Shown here: positions 32,084 to 43,712 of the stretch, one piece after another
How the letters are laid out: each line of letters opens with the position of its first letter
Numbering within the stretch: position 1 is the stretch's first letter
Assembly: GCA_003116875.1 (NCBI GenBank)
Contig: BCKT01000012.1
Span: forward strand, 1,080,098 to 1,144,097
From: Takashimella koratensis
Lineage: Eukaryota > Basidiomycota > Tremellomycetes > Trichosporonales > Tetragoniomycetaceae
Length of the DNA: 64,000 nucleotides
Reading direction: 5' to 3'
Program-made: the position numbers and the translations under genes
Notes under the pieces: generated by a model
Database searches by the model: none
Told to the model about the DNA's origin: nothing
The model's input: the letters and a program-made list of their open reading frames with translations, nothing else

Positions 32084-33813
32084 CTACCAACCCCAATGAC
32101 TGTCCTCGTTCACTCGCTGAATTCGGATTGACGACGCCGCTACACTCCCACCACCGCTCCCTCCTCCTCTCCGCCAACCAAACCACCCTCGTCCCTGGTT
32201 CCCCCCTGCCCCCACTCCCGCTGCCCCACTGCCTTCACGTGTCCACGCCCAACCACCCGCCCCGCCCTCGCTACCCGGTGACTCGGCCTTAGCGTACCCT
32301 CCTCCCAGCGCCTCGGTCGATCCGTACCCTTCCCCGCCAGCTCCGTCGTAGCTAAGCCGCGAGTTGGTCCGGCGGCGCCAGTACCATAGGCCACCGATGG
32401 TTGCGATTACGATGAGTGCGATGACGATGACGGTGACGGAGACGGCGATCTCGGTGCTGTGGTGGGTCAGCGGGTGTTTTGACACAAGGATAGACTTGAC
32501 CGAGCTTGATTAGGTGATAGGGAAGTAAGAGGGGAGGCAAATGACTTCCGGCCCGTATTGACTCACGTCTGTTTACTCGTCGAGGTGGAGTCACCTGCGG
32601 CTGCCGCACTAACAGATGACGACGACGCAGCAGGTGCCGTTATTGGTGCAGACTGAGTCTCCAAGACCGCTCCTCCCGATACCTGGCTATACTGCCCGAC
32701 GCCCAGACTTGTGGGAGCGCCTGAGGTCGTCGATCCGGACGCTATCGAGCCCGAGTGGCTTCCTGAAGCCGAAGCTTGTGCGAGCGCGCTGACGAGCCAC
32801 GACGGGGTCGAGCTGAGGCCGGAAGACGTGGAGATGGACGAGGGCGAGGAGGTAGGTAATGATGTGGAGATGGCGGAAGAAGAGGGAGAAGAGGAGGGAG
32901 AGGATGAGGGAGAAGGGGAAGGGGAAGAAGTTGAAGAGGGAGAGGAGGTGGTAGTTGCGGCTGCAGCTTTAGAGGACGAAGCGGGCGCTGTAGAAGCCGT
33001 TGCTGCGGCTCCATTGATCCTGCAACGACAAGGATATAGATTAAGGCAGGGAGGTTAGAATGCGAGGTTGATGGGAACCGACAGAGGTCAGCTTTACCTC
33101 GCATGAAGTCGGAGACAGAGGCGAGCTCACAAAGTCCCTGAGACAGCGACAAAGTCGATATCCAGCCATATCAAATCTGGATACTGCCCGACATCTTGTG
33201 CGTTCTGGTTGGAGATGATGAGTGTGTGTTCACCCTTCACCAATCCCGAAGTCGCGTAGAGGACTTGTTGGAAAGTCGCGGCTGCGGAATAGCCAGAGTA
33301 ATAAGCGACGGTCCCGCCGTCTACTTGGACCCCGTAGATCCCGTGGCTAAGCAGAGACAGAATCGTCAGCGCTAGGGATCACTTGTGTCTCTCTAAAGAC
33401 TATCGCTTACTTGCTTCGTCGTGCACCGTAGACTGCAATATCCGTTCCCGACCACGCGATCACCGCGTACTCTCCCTATGAGATATTCAGCTACGATGTC
33501 CGGATAACCGGCCTTGAGTAGAATGCCTCTAAGAAACTCACGCTAGCTGTAGATGTGTGAAATGTCTGTCAGGTAGTTATCGTTAGCATCTCTCTCCTCC
33601 CGTCCCAGCCACGTGTTCTCTCGGCGACTGGGTCGCAAATAGACTCACCGAGTTGTAGTAGTCGTCGGTCATGGAGTCATCGGTGTGGTCGGTGGACCTG
33701 GTCACGTTAGCTCGTAGACTAAGAGTTTTGGAAGGCCATACATGCCAGGAGACGTACCACGTCGACCCGACCCAGGAGATGGGCGTCACCGCGTCGTCAA
33801 TGACGGTGGCCAT
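32084..33813 (-). CDS. Single-pass membrane protein with lectin-like outer domain
   Basis: Multi-exon gene starting MATVIDDAVTPISWVGSTWW at 33813. The outer domain contains STDHTDDSMTDDYYNS, GEYAVIAWSGTDIAVYGARR, NHGIYGVQVDGGTVAYYSGY and QDVGQYPDLIWLDIDFVAVS, a pattern common to basidiomycete surface proteins with a jelly-roll-like ectodomain. Then a Ser/Thr/Pro/Ala-rich stalk (about 120 residues), a membrane helix EIAVSVTVIVIALIVIATIG and a short Gly-rich tail ending EDSHWGW at 32084. There is no classic N-terminal signal peptide, as usual for these proteins. Small exons, including a 24-nt exon near 33542-33565, keep phase. Function is unknown; adhesion or wall sensing is a guess. Confidence 0.75.
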
Positions 33814-35265
33814 TGTGTCTTAGCAGCTAAGAGTCGACCCAGTCTGATGCTGCTGGTCACACTCGTGGTATCTTTTGGACCAGTCGATGACTTGATTCGT
33901 CTTTCCACCCCCTCCCGCTTCGTATGTCGTCTCAACGCAGTCCAGGAGTCCAACCTCGACTTGGGCTGTTTTCAGAAAATTGAATGACGGGAGTCGGCTT
34001 CAGGCAACTTGTGGGCAAAGTAAAGTCTGTGGATGATGTGAAGATGAGAAATGATAAAATGAGACGCCTGACTAGCGCGTTTGTCCAGGAGCCAGGGGAA
34101 GCGGCAACTCAACGCAAGGACGTGAGGGAGGGTGAGAGGACAAGGCGAGAGAACAAAGAGCATCCAGGGGTGTCCGGGAGTTCGAAAGGGATACCACCAG
34201 GGCGGAAGGATGACAACGAAGCTGGTTGAGCAGTCCTGTCGAGAGGAGGATCGAAACTCGCAGGGGCCAAGCACAGGCTGATTAGTGAAAGCTTAGGGGT
34301 TGAGCGGCGGGATTATGAACCGTAGGGGAGAGAGAACCCGGAACGAAAAGAGCAAGGGGTCGGGGCGAGAGTAAAGGGGAAATGAGGAAGGGATCGAGGC
34401 CGGAAGGATATGTGGAGAGGATCGAAAGGTGGAGACCGTGCACGGAGAGGAGATGAAGGAATGAGCTACCAGCTCAACCCATTAGCTCTGGCCTGCTCGA
34501 TGGCATGATGATGGCAGGGGAAGTGGATAGCAGCAGTCGGATTACCAAGTCGATTATGCCCTCACCATCCCAACTTGAGATGGTGGTCAATGACCTCCTC
34601 CGTCATCCATTGTGACCAACTGTCAGGACTCAGTGATATGCCTCACGCCTCCTTTGTCCATCGGCCCCCTCAGCTGGGTCGCTCCTTCGGAGTCGCGATC
34701 CGTTGGCAAGTTGGTCCTTTCTGTTATATTGCCCCTCGATCGCTGTGGCGAGTCTGGAGGAGTGAGCGCCAAGCCGCAAGTCGGTTGGATGGGCGGGACT
34801 TGAGAGAGCTTGCGTGAAAGCCCAAAGGGAGCGAGATGGAAAGTGCGGTGACAAAGGAACTGACTTGTGCGACCGACCAGCGGAAACAAAAGGAACGGGA
34901 AGGACTAGCTTGCGCGAGAGTATGGCTTGATATACAGAGGTCCCTTCGTGTCTTGAGGATACCGATATGGAGCCGAGCAAGTCAGTAGGCACTCCCCAGC
35001 GAGCAACATAATCACACAAGTCGGGTATTGCAGGGAAGAGACAGCGAAAAGAGTGTGAAAGGTGGATACATCTAGGCATATTAGCCTAAGCTTGTCGATG
35101 AGGTGGGCTGAGCGGGGTGGGTTATAGGAGCACAGATGAGGAGCTCGGTCAATGAAGTGGGTAATGATATGTCGTGAATAAGCAGTGCGGAAGGATTGGG
35201 TTGAGTCGGTGAATATCGGAGACGAGATGCGAGCGTAGGAAACGGTTCGACCTGAAAGGGTCTGG
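33814..35265. other. 1.45-kb region without a supported gene
   Basis: I examined both strands. Frames of 60-150 codons occur but change register without splice sites and show no domain. No tRNA or transposon features are seen. It may contain a non-coding transcript or long untranslated ends. Confidence 0.4.
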
Positions 35266-35896
35266 TCATTGCTGTTTCGACGTCAGCAAAGGTATGCAAG
35301 CCTCCACAAGGAGCGAGCGGATTGAAAGGCGTCCGTGGAGGAAGTAACAGGAACTTACGACGGGTTGGATACCGTGCGCTGCCGCCGCCGCCGCAGCTTT
35401 CTCCTCCGCTTGAGCCTAATGAGTGCAGGAAGGAAATTAGGTCAGCTCAGACGATCGACAGGGCAATGCATCACAAGAGCCTTGACTTGTTGAGCCTGAA
35501 TCTTGGGCCTGCGAACTGATTCGATCCCCTTTAACAGCAGGACTTGCGATCCCCAAGAAGGGTTGGAAAAAAGGAGGTGAAGCGTGCTCCCTTGCTGCAC
35601 CAAAGGCGATGATCGGGCGGAAAGACTCGACTTACTGTCAGTAGTCGCTCGCGCTTGACCATGAGGTTCTGGGTGATCACGACGGACCCGTAGATCTGGT
35701 GAGGTAGGTCAGAATTGAGTCAAGTAGGAATAGAAACGGGCCAGCAGGCGAGTATAAGGGAGCCCTTGATCGGCAGTGGATGAAAGCCAGTTTCGGAATG
35801 GTGGCCATCCATTGTCATGATCTACCGACTCACTCCCCATCCGAGACAGCCGTAGACGATGACGCGCTGGACCAATCCGCCGATGGAGATGGCCAT
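35266..35896 (-). CDS. Tiny one-helix membrane protein (predicted 61 aa)
   Basis: Four-exon model. Exon 1 (35896-35834) MAISIGGLVQRVIVYGCLGW, exon 2 IYGSVVITQNLMVKRERLLT (near 35640-35700), exon 3 AQAEEKAAAAAAAHGIQP (near 35355-35415), then a two-codon final exon reaching TGA at 35266. Splice donors GTGAGT, GTAAGT and GTAAGT are all strong. The single helix contains a glycine-spaced YGCLGWGIYG stretch followed by a charged Ala-rich coil, a layout seen in small mitochondrial inner-membrane subunits such as ATP synthase e/g or complex assembly factors, but I cannot assign it. The first three exons are convincing; the last exon is uncertain. Confidence 0.55.
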
Positions 35897-36293
35897 TGTG
35901 GTTGGCAAGTGAGTTGATCGAGTATCTTCAAGATGCGACCCAAGATGTTGAAATGTTGAAAAGGGTTCATCTCGGCTTTTGCATCTGATCGCAACGACCC
36001 AGACCATTCAAGAGCATCTTCTCCTCGTCTGTCACGTGACCCTGCTCATCTCGCTCGGGGGCATGCTCGGCCGTCGGGGATGAGACTGGGAGAGTGCGGG
36101 GTGCGGGGTAGGCCAGTCAGAGTGCCCGAATGTGTGTGTCTGAGGGTATGTATGTGCGCGAGGGTTGGCCGGGGGATCAATATCCCGTTGGCCGCGGGTC
36201 AGCCAACCTCTCTTTCCCACTTTTGTCACTTGCCCCTACCTCACGACCCTTCCCATCGCACTCACTACCGACTACACGCTCACAGATACGACG
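35897..36293. promoter_or_regulatory. Divergent promoter, small membrane protein / aldolase
   Basis: 397 bp between opposite starts with a C-rich leader before 36294. Nothing else seen. Confidence 0.45.
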
Positions 36294-37622
36294 ATGCAGC
36301 AGGCCAATAACCTCCGTACAGCTCTCGCCAAGCAGGAGCCCGCTATCGGCTTCTGGCTCACGTGAGTGGACAGTCGTTGCTGTATAACTCTCTGGCCGCC
36401 ATCCATCCCCGTTGTCAACCCACTGACAAATCACAGCTTCCCCAGCTCCGCCGTCGCCCGCTCCGTCCTCTCCCCTGGCGGCTTCAACTGGGTCCTCATC
36501 GATGCTGAGCACGGTCTCATCACCGACAAGGACTACTACGAGGTGAGTTTTAGTCGGGATTGAGCTCGTAATCTCTTCACAGTCGCCGGACTAGATCCAC
36601 ATCCATACAAGATGTTCTGCCCATCTTCTTTGCGTCTTCCATCGCTGACTTTGTTCGCTTGCCCGTTACGCTTCTTCCTCCCCATAGCTCTGCAACGCCA
36701 TTAACCAGTACGGCGCCAGCCCTATCATTCGTATCCCCAATGCTTGCGACTGGATGATCAAGCGCGCTCTCGACGCTGGTGCTCACGGCGTCATGACCCC
36801 GATGTGTAACTCGGTCGTGAGTGTTGCTCTAGACTAGCTCAACATCCAGTACTTCGAAGATTAGAGGTACGAGCTGACAAACACGCCTCATGACACAATC
36901 TGATCGCCCGTGCTCCGCAACATTACCGTGACTCGCTGATCACCATATGGCCGATAACACGCCCCCTGCAACCCGGCTACTGTACCACAGGAGGACGCGC
37001 AGCAGATCGTCCGCTGGAGCAAGTATCCGCCCGTCGGTACACGCGGCTACGGTCCCCTCTTCACCAACCACTCCTTCAACGCCCAGCCGTCCGAGTACGA
37101 TGCAGCCGCCGACAAGCAACTCATCGTCACTGTCCAGATCGAGACCAAGGAGGGTGTCGCGAACGTCGAGGAGATTGCCAAGGTCGAGGGACTCGACATC
37201 CTCCTTATCGGCCCTTACGATCTGAGCAAGTTCCTCGGTGTCCAATTTGGTGGTGTGGAGCACGAGGCTGCTATCGAGAGGATTCGCAAGGCGGCTAAGG
37301 ACGCTGGCAAGACTGCAGCCATTTTCTGTGAGTGGAGCTACTTCTGCCCTCGTTGTCACGCTATGACCTCCCCTTCCTTTGGCCGGTCTATTTTGGAGAC
37401 TGCGCCCTTTCAATGCTTCTCCTCGCCCATCAACGACCTGCGCCCTACCTAAACACTGACACTCATCTACCAGGCACTAGCGGTGCGCAGGCCAAGGCGC
37501 GCCTCGACCAGGGCTTCGACATGGTCTCCCTCTGTGTCGACGGCGCAACCATCGCCAACGCCTTCCAGAAGGAGGTCGCCGCGGCAACCGGCGCCGACGC
37601 CAAGTCTCGCAGCGGCTACTAA
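36294..37622 (+). CDS. HpcH/HpaI-type class II aldolase (2-oxo-acid aldolase)
   Basis: Metal-dependent lyase splitting 2-keto-3-deoxy acids or 4-hydroxy-2-oxo acids into pyruvate and an aldehyde. Five exons (36294-36361, 36437-36542, 36688-36816, 36991-37327, 37474-37622) give 789 nt and 262 residues, the usual length. Signatures: PAIGFWLTFPSSAVARSVLS, GGFNWVLIDAEHGLITDKDY, SPIIRIPNACDWMIKRALDA, HGVMTPM, KYPPVGTRGYGP, VQIETKEGVANVEEIAKV (metal-ligand Glu) and LDILLIGPYDLSKFLG (Asp ligand). Introns are 75-174 nt. Its neighbour on the same strand is an LLM flavin monooxygenase, so a shared catabolic route is possible but unproven. Specific substrate unknown. Confidence 0.92.
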
Positions 37623-38313
37623 ATGGCTGTCGGAAGTGACGGAGAAGGGTTGAGAAGTACATCTTGGGATAGTAGGGGTATCTTTTGTATAGCTGTCGGG
37701 AGTTGGGTGATCTAAAATGAGATGTGATTTCCCGCCCTGGTTATATCTGCCGATGAAATGGGCGTAACAGAATACAGCGACCATGCATGCCGCCGGTTGA
37801 CACTCGGCCGTGCTTATCACCCATCGAGGTTTATCACGACCCAGCGCGTCCAAGCTTGGCCGCATATGCATCCGAGACCATAACTCGGTTCAAATGTTAG
37901 GTAAACGACGGTGCACGAATATGGCGTGTCGATGGCGTGTTTCGTCGTGCCGCTTTATCTCGGTCATGGCCGATATCAATTTTCGTGGCTAATCGGGGTC
38001 CGTGGCTTGCGGGCTTGCCAAATGGGCTCATCTGACACCTTGGGTCGCTGATACCATATCGACTCATCTAACAACAAGTGGAGGGTAATCGGGGGAAACA
38101 GGCTTATGCATCAGCGCTACGTGGACACAGTATCATGGGCAACCGGCTTGGTACTCGCCGCACTCTAGATGGCGTGATACCGTTTCGACCCGACGGTCAT
38201 TGTAGCCAAAGAATCTTCTCGTTTTATAAGACGATCACGTCGCTCAGCGCTGCTCTTCCATCCCATCTGTGCATTCCACGTCCCCAACACTTCCCACTCC
38301 CATTCCACCCACC
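37623..38313. other. Intergenic, upstream of LLM monooxygenase
   Basis: 691 bp; no gene supported. A TTTTATAAGACG TATA-like sequence lies at about 38220-38232, roughly 90 bp before the monooxygenase ATG. Confidence 0.45.
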
Positions 38314-39405
38314 ATGACCACCGAATTTATCTCTCTCACCTTCCCCAACGGCTCGACCGAGATCGCTCCGATCCCGGGAGCCAAAGTCGACTTTGACTTT
38401 CTCGTCCGCTACGCTCGATCCCTGGACGATGACGAGTTCAACTACACCCTCTGTCCATACAACTCTGGCGGGTTCGACCCCTTCACCCTCGGTTCCGTCA
38501 TCGCGACCGTCACCAAGAAGCTCAAGGTGATAATCGCTCTTCGACCTAACACCATGTACCCTACCGTGGCGGCCAAGCAGCTCGCGACCCTCGACCAACT
38601 CAGCAACGGGCGTGCGGTCGTCCACTTCATCGCCGGCGGTAGCGACGCCGATCAGCAGGCAGAGGGCGACTTTCTCCCCAAGGACGAGCGATACGCCCGC
38701 CAAGAGGAATACATCAAAATCCTCCGTCGCGCTTGGTCCTCGTCCGAGCCCTTCGACTGGGAGGGCAAGTACTACCAGTTCAAAAATTTCTCCAACGGCG
38801 TTCTCCCTGTTAACGGTCAGATCCCTGTTTCCGTCGGTGGCTCTTCGGACGAGGCGTACCGAATCGGTGGCGCTCTCGCCGACATCTTTGGGCTTTGGGG
38901 CGAGCCGCTCAAAGAGACCAAGGAGCAGATCGACCGAATCTACGCGGCTGCGGACGCTGCTGGCCGAGCACCCAACGACCGCCCTCGTATTTGGGTCACC
39001 TTCCGACCTATTATCGCGGAGACCGAGGAGCTCGCATGGGCCAAGGCACACCGATACCTCGACCTGCTCAAAGCCGGCCGAGCCAACGGACACGGTAAAG
39101 CCCCTCCCAATGCCCCGGCACCGCAGAACGAGGGATCCAAGCGACTGCTCGAGATCGCCAAGCGCGGCGACGTCCAGGACCGCGCGCTGTGGTACCCTAC
39201 CGCGACAGCCACCAACGCTCGTGGCGCCTCGACCGCGCTCGTCGGGTCGTACCAGACTATCATCGACTCGATCATCGATTACGTTGACCTCGGGTGCGAG
39301 CTTATTTCCATTCGTGGGTACGACAACTTTAACGACGCCGTCGACTACGGCAGGTACATCTTGCCAGGTGTTCGCAAGGTCCTCGCCGACCGGGAAGCCA
39401 AGTAG
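38314..39405 (+). CDS. LLM-class flavin-dependent monooxygenase, SsuD-like, intronless
   Basis: Luciferase-like FMNH2-dependent monooxygenase of the alkanesulfonate monooxygenase group, which releases sulfite and aldehyde from sulfonates. A single 1092-nt exon encodes 363 residues. Features: DFDFLVRYARSLDDDEFNYT, a beta-strand LKVIIALRPNTMYPTVAAKQ, the loop LDQLSNGRAVVHFIAGGSDA (family signature), KILRRAWSSSEPFDWEGKYY, PVSVGGSSDEAYRIGGALAD and the distal ELISIRGYDNFNDAVDYGRY. SsuD-type active-site Arg lies in that last block. Complete lack of introns among multi-exon neighbours and the bacterial-type family suggest horizontal acquisition, as proposed for several fungal sulfonate monooxygenases. 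It would need an NAD(P)H:flavin reductase encoded elsewhere. Confidence 0.92.
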   Translation: MTTEFISLTFPNGSTEIAPIPGAKVDFDFLVRYARSLDDDEFNYTLCPYNSGGFDPFTLGSVIATVTKKLKVIIALRPNTMYPTVAAKQLATLDQLSNGRAVVHFIAGGSDADQQAEGDFLPKDERYARQEEYIKILRRAWSSSEPFDWEGKYYQFKNFSNGVLPVNGQIPVSVGGSSDEAYRIGGALADIFGLWGEPLKETKEQIDRIYAAADAAGRAPNDRPRIWVTFRPIIAETEELAWAKAHRYLDLLKAGRANGHGKAPPNAPAPQNEGSKRLLEIAKRGDVQDRALWYPTATATNARGASTALVGSYQTIIDSIIDYVDLGCELISIRGYDNFNDAVDYGRYILPGVRKVLADREAK

Positions 39406-39756
39406 GTTAGGTAGATAGAAAAGGCAGCAGAGGGTCTGCCAACGTGTCGGGTATTAGGAGAATATTTCATGCATCTTGTCACTGTACTTGTTGCTGGAAT
39501 GATGTAGGTGACCATGTGCGCGGGCTACGTTATCTAGCACTGCATGGGCTCGTAACTCGTCTGCTCTGACATATGCTCTCCACTGATACTGATGCTTACG
39601 GAAGGGTTGGAGTTCTGAACAATGCGCTGAGGGATGTCTCCTTGTAGCGAGCGACTGGTTCCACTCAACTTTGCTGATTGCAGACGGTTTAACAAAATGA
39701 CAATGCCATGAGTATCTGAAGAGTCTACATACACTCTCTACTCTGACTCCACAATC
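39406..39756. other. Convergent intergenic region
   Basis: 351 bp between two 3' ends; nothing coding seen. Confidence 0.5.
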
Positions 39757-41276
39757 TCATATCGCAATCTTCTCGAGTGGCACCTCACTATCCACCAGCG
39801 CTGCCTGCCCCTCCGGCTTTTTTCCATCCTCCAACCTCGCTACCAACTTGTACCCACCCGGTGCTCTTCCATGTCTCAGATCCTCTAACCCTTTCTCGAT
39901 CCCCCCTAACCCACCTGCCACATTCACGCTCCGGGCGGGGATGATCTTCCCCTCCTCCAGCAGGCGGGTATACACGTCCAGCAGTGGTTCAGAGAAAAGT
40001 GGATGGGAGTAGAACGTCGTGGAGAAGGAGATACGGAGAGCGGTTACGGCTCGGATGGAGTCAGGACTAGGAGTGAGGTCTTTAGGAGATCCAGCGATAG
40101 GAACGAGGCGACCGGTAGAGGTGGAAGAGGGAGATGAAAGATCGTGTCGAGTTCGCCATGTGGAAGAACCCTGTAGGACTTCGTAGCATATCCCGGCGGT
40201 CGTGCTTCCAACGTTGTCGATGGCAATCTCAACCTGGTTCAGGTCAGCGGGATTCACTTTGGCTATTACATCGATCGAGAGTTTACAAAGTTCTGATAAA
40301 CTTTACTCACGCTGTCGTGTGTGGCTTCTCTGATTTGAGCAATGAGCTCTTCCCGACTTGCGAATCGGTCCAACACCACCTTTGCCCCAAGTGACCGAAC
40401 GTATCCGTGATTCACCGGGGAGCCAGCACAGATCACGCTGTATCCTAATAGCCGAGCGATCTGGATCAGGTAGACACCCGTGATCCCTGATCCGCCATAG
40501 ATGAGCATCCAGCGTGTCGCTGCCTGCTCCCCTGCTGTCACGGGTGCCGTTGAAAATCGTGAAGTACAGAGAGCGGAAGAGAGCTCGGCGAGGTCAAGAC
40601 CTAGCGTTCGGAACAACGCCACGCCGGCGGTGATCAAACCCGTGCCGAGGGTAGCGGCCTCTTGGTCAGAGAGGTTGGCGGGAGTGTGGCCCACTTCGAA
40701 CGCCGAGTGGACAGAGTATTCTTGGAACGCGCCGGTCCCTGATGCTGCCGAGTTGGCGCAGAACCATACCTGCGGAAATGGTCAGCTTATCCCTCCTCAT
40801 GATCTCAGTCGAGAAACGATGACCTCCCTACTCACCCTATCGCCGACCTTGAATCGGTCCACGCCCTCACCCAGCTGCACGACAACCCCAGCCCCGTCCC
40901 TTCCCATTACCCTCGCCTCTGGTCCTACCCCAAACTTGAACGCCACACTCTGCCAATCGAACGGATTCAGCGCGACATGCGACGTTTTGATCAATACCTG
41001 CCCCTCCGCTGGGATAGGGACCGGGTGCGCGTGTGCGAGCTGCCATGCCGGCTGAGAGGGGTGGTCTGGAATTCGTGCGAGGAGAGCGGAGTGGGTCAGT
41101 GTAGGGGAGGCGAGAGGGGTGGTTGATGGGGAAGGGGAAGCGGAGACGGACGGGGAGACAGAGGGAGAAAGGGAAGGTGTGGCAGATGAGGAGGTGGTGG
41201 AGGATGGGAAGGAGGGTTTGGAGATATGGGTCATGTCGCCCGCGAGGCTGGGAGGGAGGGAGAGCGCCAAAGTCAT
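39757..41276 (-). CDS. MDR superfamily enoyl/quinone oxidoreductase-like protein
   Basis: Zinc-free medium-chain dehydrogenase/reductase using NADPH. Three exons (41276-40836, 40769-40311, then to 39757). After a Ser/Pro/Thr-rich N-extension of about 60 residues come QVLIKTSHVALNPFDWQSVA and ARVMGRDGAGVVVQLGEGVD (GroES-like domain), VWFCANSAASGTGAFQEYSV, and the Rossmann motif WMLIYGGSGITGVYLIQIAR (GGSGITG) with AGSPVNHGYVRSLGAKVVLD. The C-terminal part has GRLVPIAGSPKDL and GGYKLVARLED. It resembles fungal trans-enoyl reductase-like and zinc-binding oxidoreductase-like proteins. The splice before the third exon is unclear: AAGTGAATCCC must be entered in one frame and no perfect donor/acceptor pair fits. 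The start could also be the ATG at 41234. Confidence 0.85.
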
Positions 41277-43070
41277 GCCTTTGAAGAAGGGCGTTGGATC
41301 GTCGAGGAGAGTAGGAGGGCGTCTGACGGGCTTGAGCAGCGAGGCGGAAGTTGGCGATTGGGGTGGGGGTTGTGGCTCGCTGGCGATGGGAATACGATAT
41401 TGGTCCTTGTATTTCGGATGCTGGCTGGACCGATGTTCGCTGTGACTATCGAGGACGACTTGGAGGTTGAGGTAGATACGAATGTCGAGTCGAGGAGATG
41501 TGGATAGAAATTTACAGACCAAGCCTCAAAGATCAGTCAACGAGTGAGTTTCGGGCGGGTAGGCGTAGTGACCGAGGTTTCTACACAAAGGGTTTGGCCA
41601 AGATTTGGCTGACGTGCGTTGTCGTTGACCTTGGCGTTGGCTATGGGTCAGATTGAGGGTACGGGTAATGACTACGGTGTACGTGCTTGCTTGTGAGTCT
41701 GCTGGTTTGCTCTGTGGTCGAGGGCGGGGTCGGATTGGGTTGAGCTGGGATCACGGACTGTAACACCATCTCACGTATGCCCGCCTTTGCGGTGATTTTG
41801 CAATCCACCTCGGCCGGGATGTAGCAGGCTAGCTGGGGGATTGGCGATGACCGTGGGGGTAGAGACAGGCAGTAAGTAGCCTTGCTCAGCTGAGAAGCGC
41901 CCCTTGCCATTCTCTGTCTCGGCCGGCTTCTCCAGCACCTTCCCACTACACACTCGACAGTGCGGGGGTAAGCAGTTGACGAGCACAGTAAGATATTCGT
42001 CAGTTGAGTCGGAAGATTACCCACAATGGTGTATAATCTTCAGTGTATCACGCCATTTGAAAAGGTTTATCGGCCACCACCGACGCCACGGGGGAATATA
42101 TTGGTGCACCACCATTTGGACTGTTGCAGGTAGCCGACTCCTTCCCATGCCGCCGGCTGGTGGGGATTGAGTTCAAGCATGGGAGGAAGTATCAGATACC
42201 CAGCCTACGACTGCTCTAACGCTGCTCGCTTCTATTTCTTGAGACGACGCTGCACCTAGCAACCCTCCAATCAGCGTTCATTCGCCAGGCCTACCTCACC
42301 CCTTTTTGCCCAATTTAGCTCCCGGTTGCGCCCTCGGTTGGCCGGAATCCTACCAACTTCGTCATCGACATCATCGCGTTCTCGCCCTACCCACGGCGGG
42401 TTGTCTCTCACTGATCCGAACTATACCCTACACCCATGGGCTGACCCGTGCTCTTGGTCGTAGGCTGTATCTCAAGCACGACGCGGCTATGCACCGGAGT
42501 CCTGGAATTCGAGCCCGTCGTCTCCTGGGAGGGCACGTTTTGGAGCCGGCGCTAGTCTTACCGCTCAAACCCGGGCATCTCGGCAACAACCCTACACCTG
42601 CTTATTACCCAGCTTGTCATCTGCGCGTCTTGCTCCACTCTTCCCCGGTTACCCCACCTAATGCCTCCTCCAGCTCATCCCCCACGCCTGCGCTCGGCGA
42701 GGCACAGGTCCAACATCCTCTTCCTTCCTCCGCTCCGTCCGGCCTACGCACTACACAACACCGGAGGAGACAAAACGTGGAATGAATCATGGTCCTAGCC
42801 AGCAACCTTGATTCCAGCCCGTTAGTGCAGGACACACATGCTGCGGGCAAGTCATCACCGCTGTCGTCATTGCCATCACCGCCCCCTACGTAGCTAGCTT
42901 TGCTAGCTCGGTCGAATACCCCACCGGTGCCGAGCTGAACCGGGCACGGAGACGAATCTGCAGTCTCGAGCTTCGATACATAAGCCCTCCCCTTCTCGAC
43001 CCGTACCTAACTCTCACCATTCACCCCACGGCCAATTAATCCATTCGCCCAACAACCCACTCCCAACACC
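41277..43070. other. 1.8-kb region without a supported gene
   Basis: Contains the MDR promoter and the leader of the first secreted protein. A 159-codon frame at 42306-42785 and a 127-codon minus frame at 41641-42024 are composition-driven, with no domain or signal peptide. A TATA-like GATACATAAGCC occurs near 42974-42985, about 90 bp before the next ATG. Confidence 0.45.
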
Positions 43071-43712
43071 ATGCGCTTCACTCTTCTTCTCACACTTGCG
43101 GCGGCACTCACCGCCCGTTCCGCCTCCGCCGTGCTTTACAACATTACCGCCATGGCACCCGTCAACAACGCTTCGGTCTTGCAATGCTGGCAGCTCTCCA
43201 CACCCGTCACGAGTGCTCAGGACAGTGGGTTGACCCTTGGGGAAGTCTCGTTGGGGGCGACAGGGAACACGACCATCCTGGTTACTCCTGGTAGTTCAAA
43301 GGTATCGCCTGCGTGGGCGTTGGCGCCTCAGTAAGTGACCGAGCTTGACCGAGGCCACCACCTGGAGAGCATCAGACCACCTTTATCCATCTTCGACTTG
43401 GGTTTCTCTCCTTCCCCACCACTTGAATCAAGACCCTCTAACACTCCCAGATACGTCTTCATTGTCTCCGGCGTCACCCAACTTGTCGATTCCACCAACA
43501 CCACGGCCACATTCTATGGCGGCTCGTCTTTCCCCGGCGCGATCGTCACCGACACGGAAGCCCTCTCTACCAAGGGTCACACCGAGGAATTCGTCTCGGC
43601 CGACCCGGTCGTGGTGATTACGGTTCCGCTGAACGGGAACGCACCGAACCACACGGTGCTATACAATGGGCCGTGTAATGGGACGGAAATGAACGTACAG
43701 CTGTTGGCCTGA
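43071..43712 (+). CDS. Small secreted N-glycosylatable protein, copy 1
   Basis: Two exons (43071-43330 and 43451-43712) encode 173 residues. Signal peptide MRFTLLLTLAAALTARSASA, then mature LYNITAMAPVNNASVLQCWQ and a later YNGPCNGTEMNVQLLA end; only two cysteines, about 125 residues apart, remain in the mature chain. NxS/T sequons are frequent (NIT, NAS, NTT, NHT, NGT). No known domain. It is 55-60 percent identical by eye to the gene at 44386, with the same intron position after ALAPQ. Likely a secreted surface or matrix protein of unknown role, found in Tremellomycete-like genomes as small families. Confidence 0.8.

Noticed and set aside
33814..35265. Search for tRNA, rRNA or transposon in the gene-free 1.45 kb
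   Set aside because: No cloverleaf-compatible boxes, terminal repeats or reverse-transcriptase/transposase motifs were found.
38224..39093. 289-codon minus-strand frame
   Set aside because: Lies antisense inside the well-recognised LLM monooxygenase; a by-product of strong GC codon bias with no domain of its own.
42306..42785. 159-codon plus-strand frame as a possible gene
   Set aside because: No signal peptide, domain or splice signals; amino-acid composition follows the C-rich DNA.
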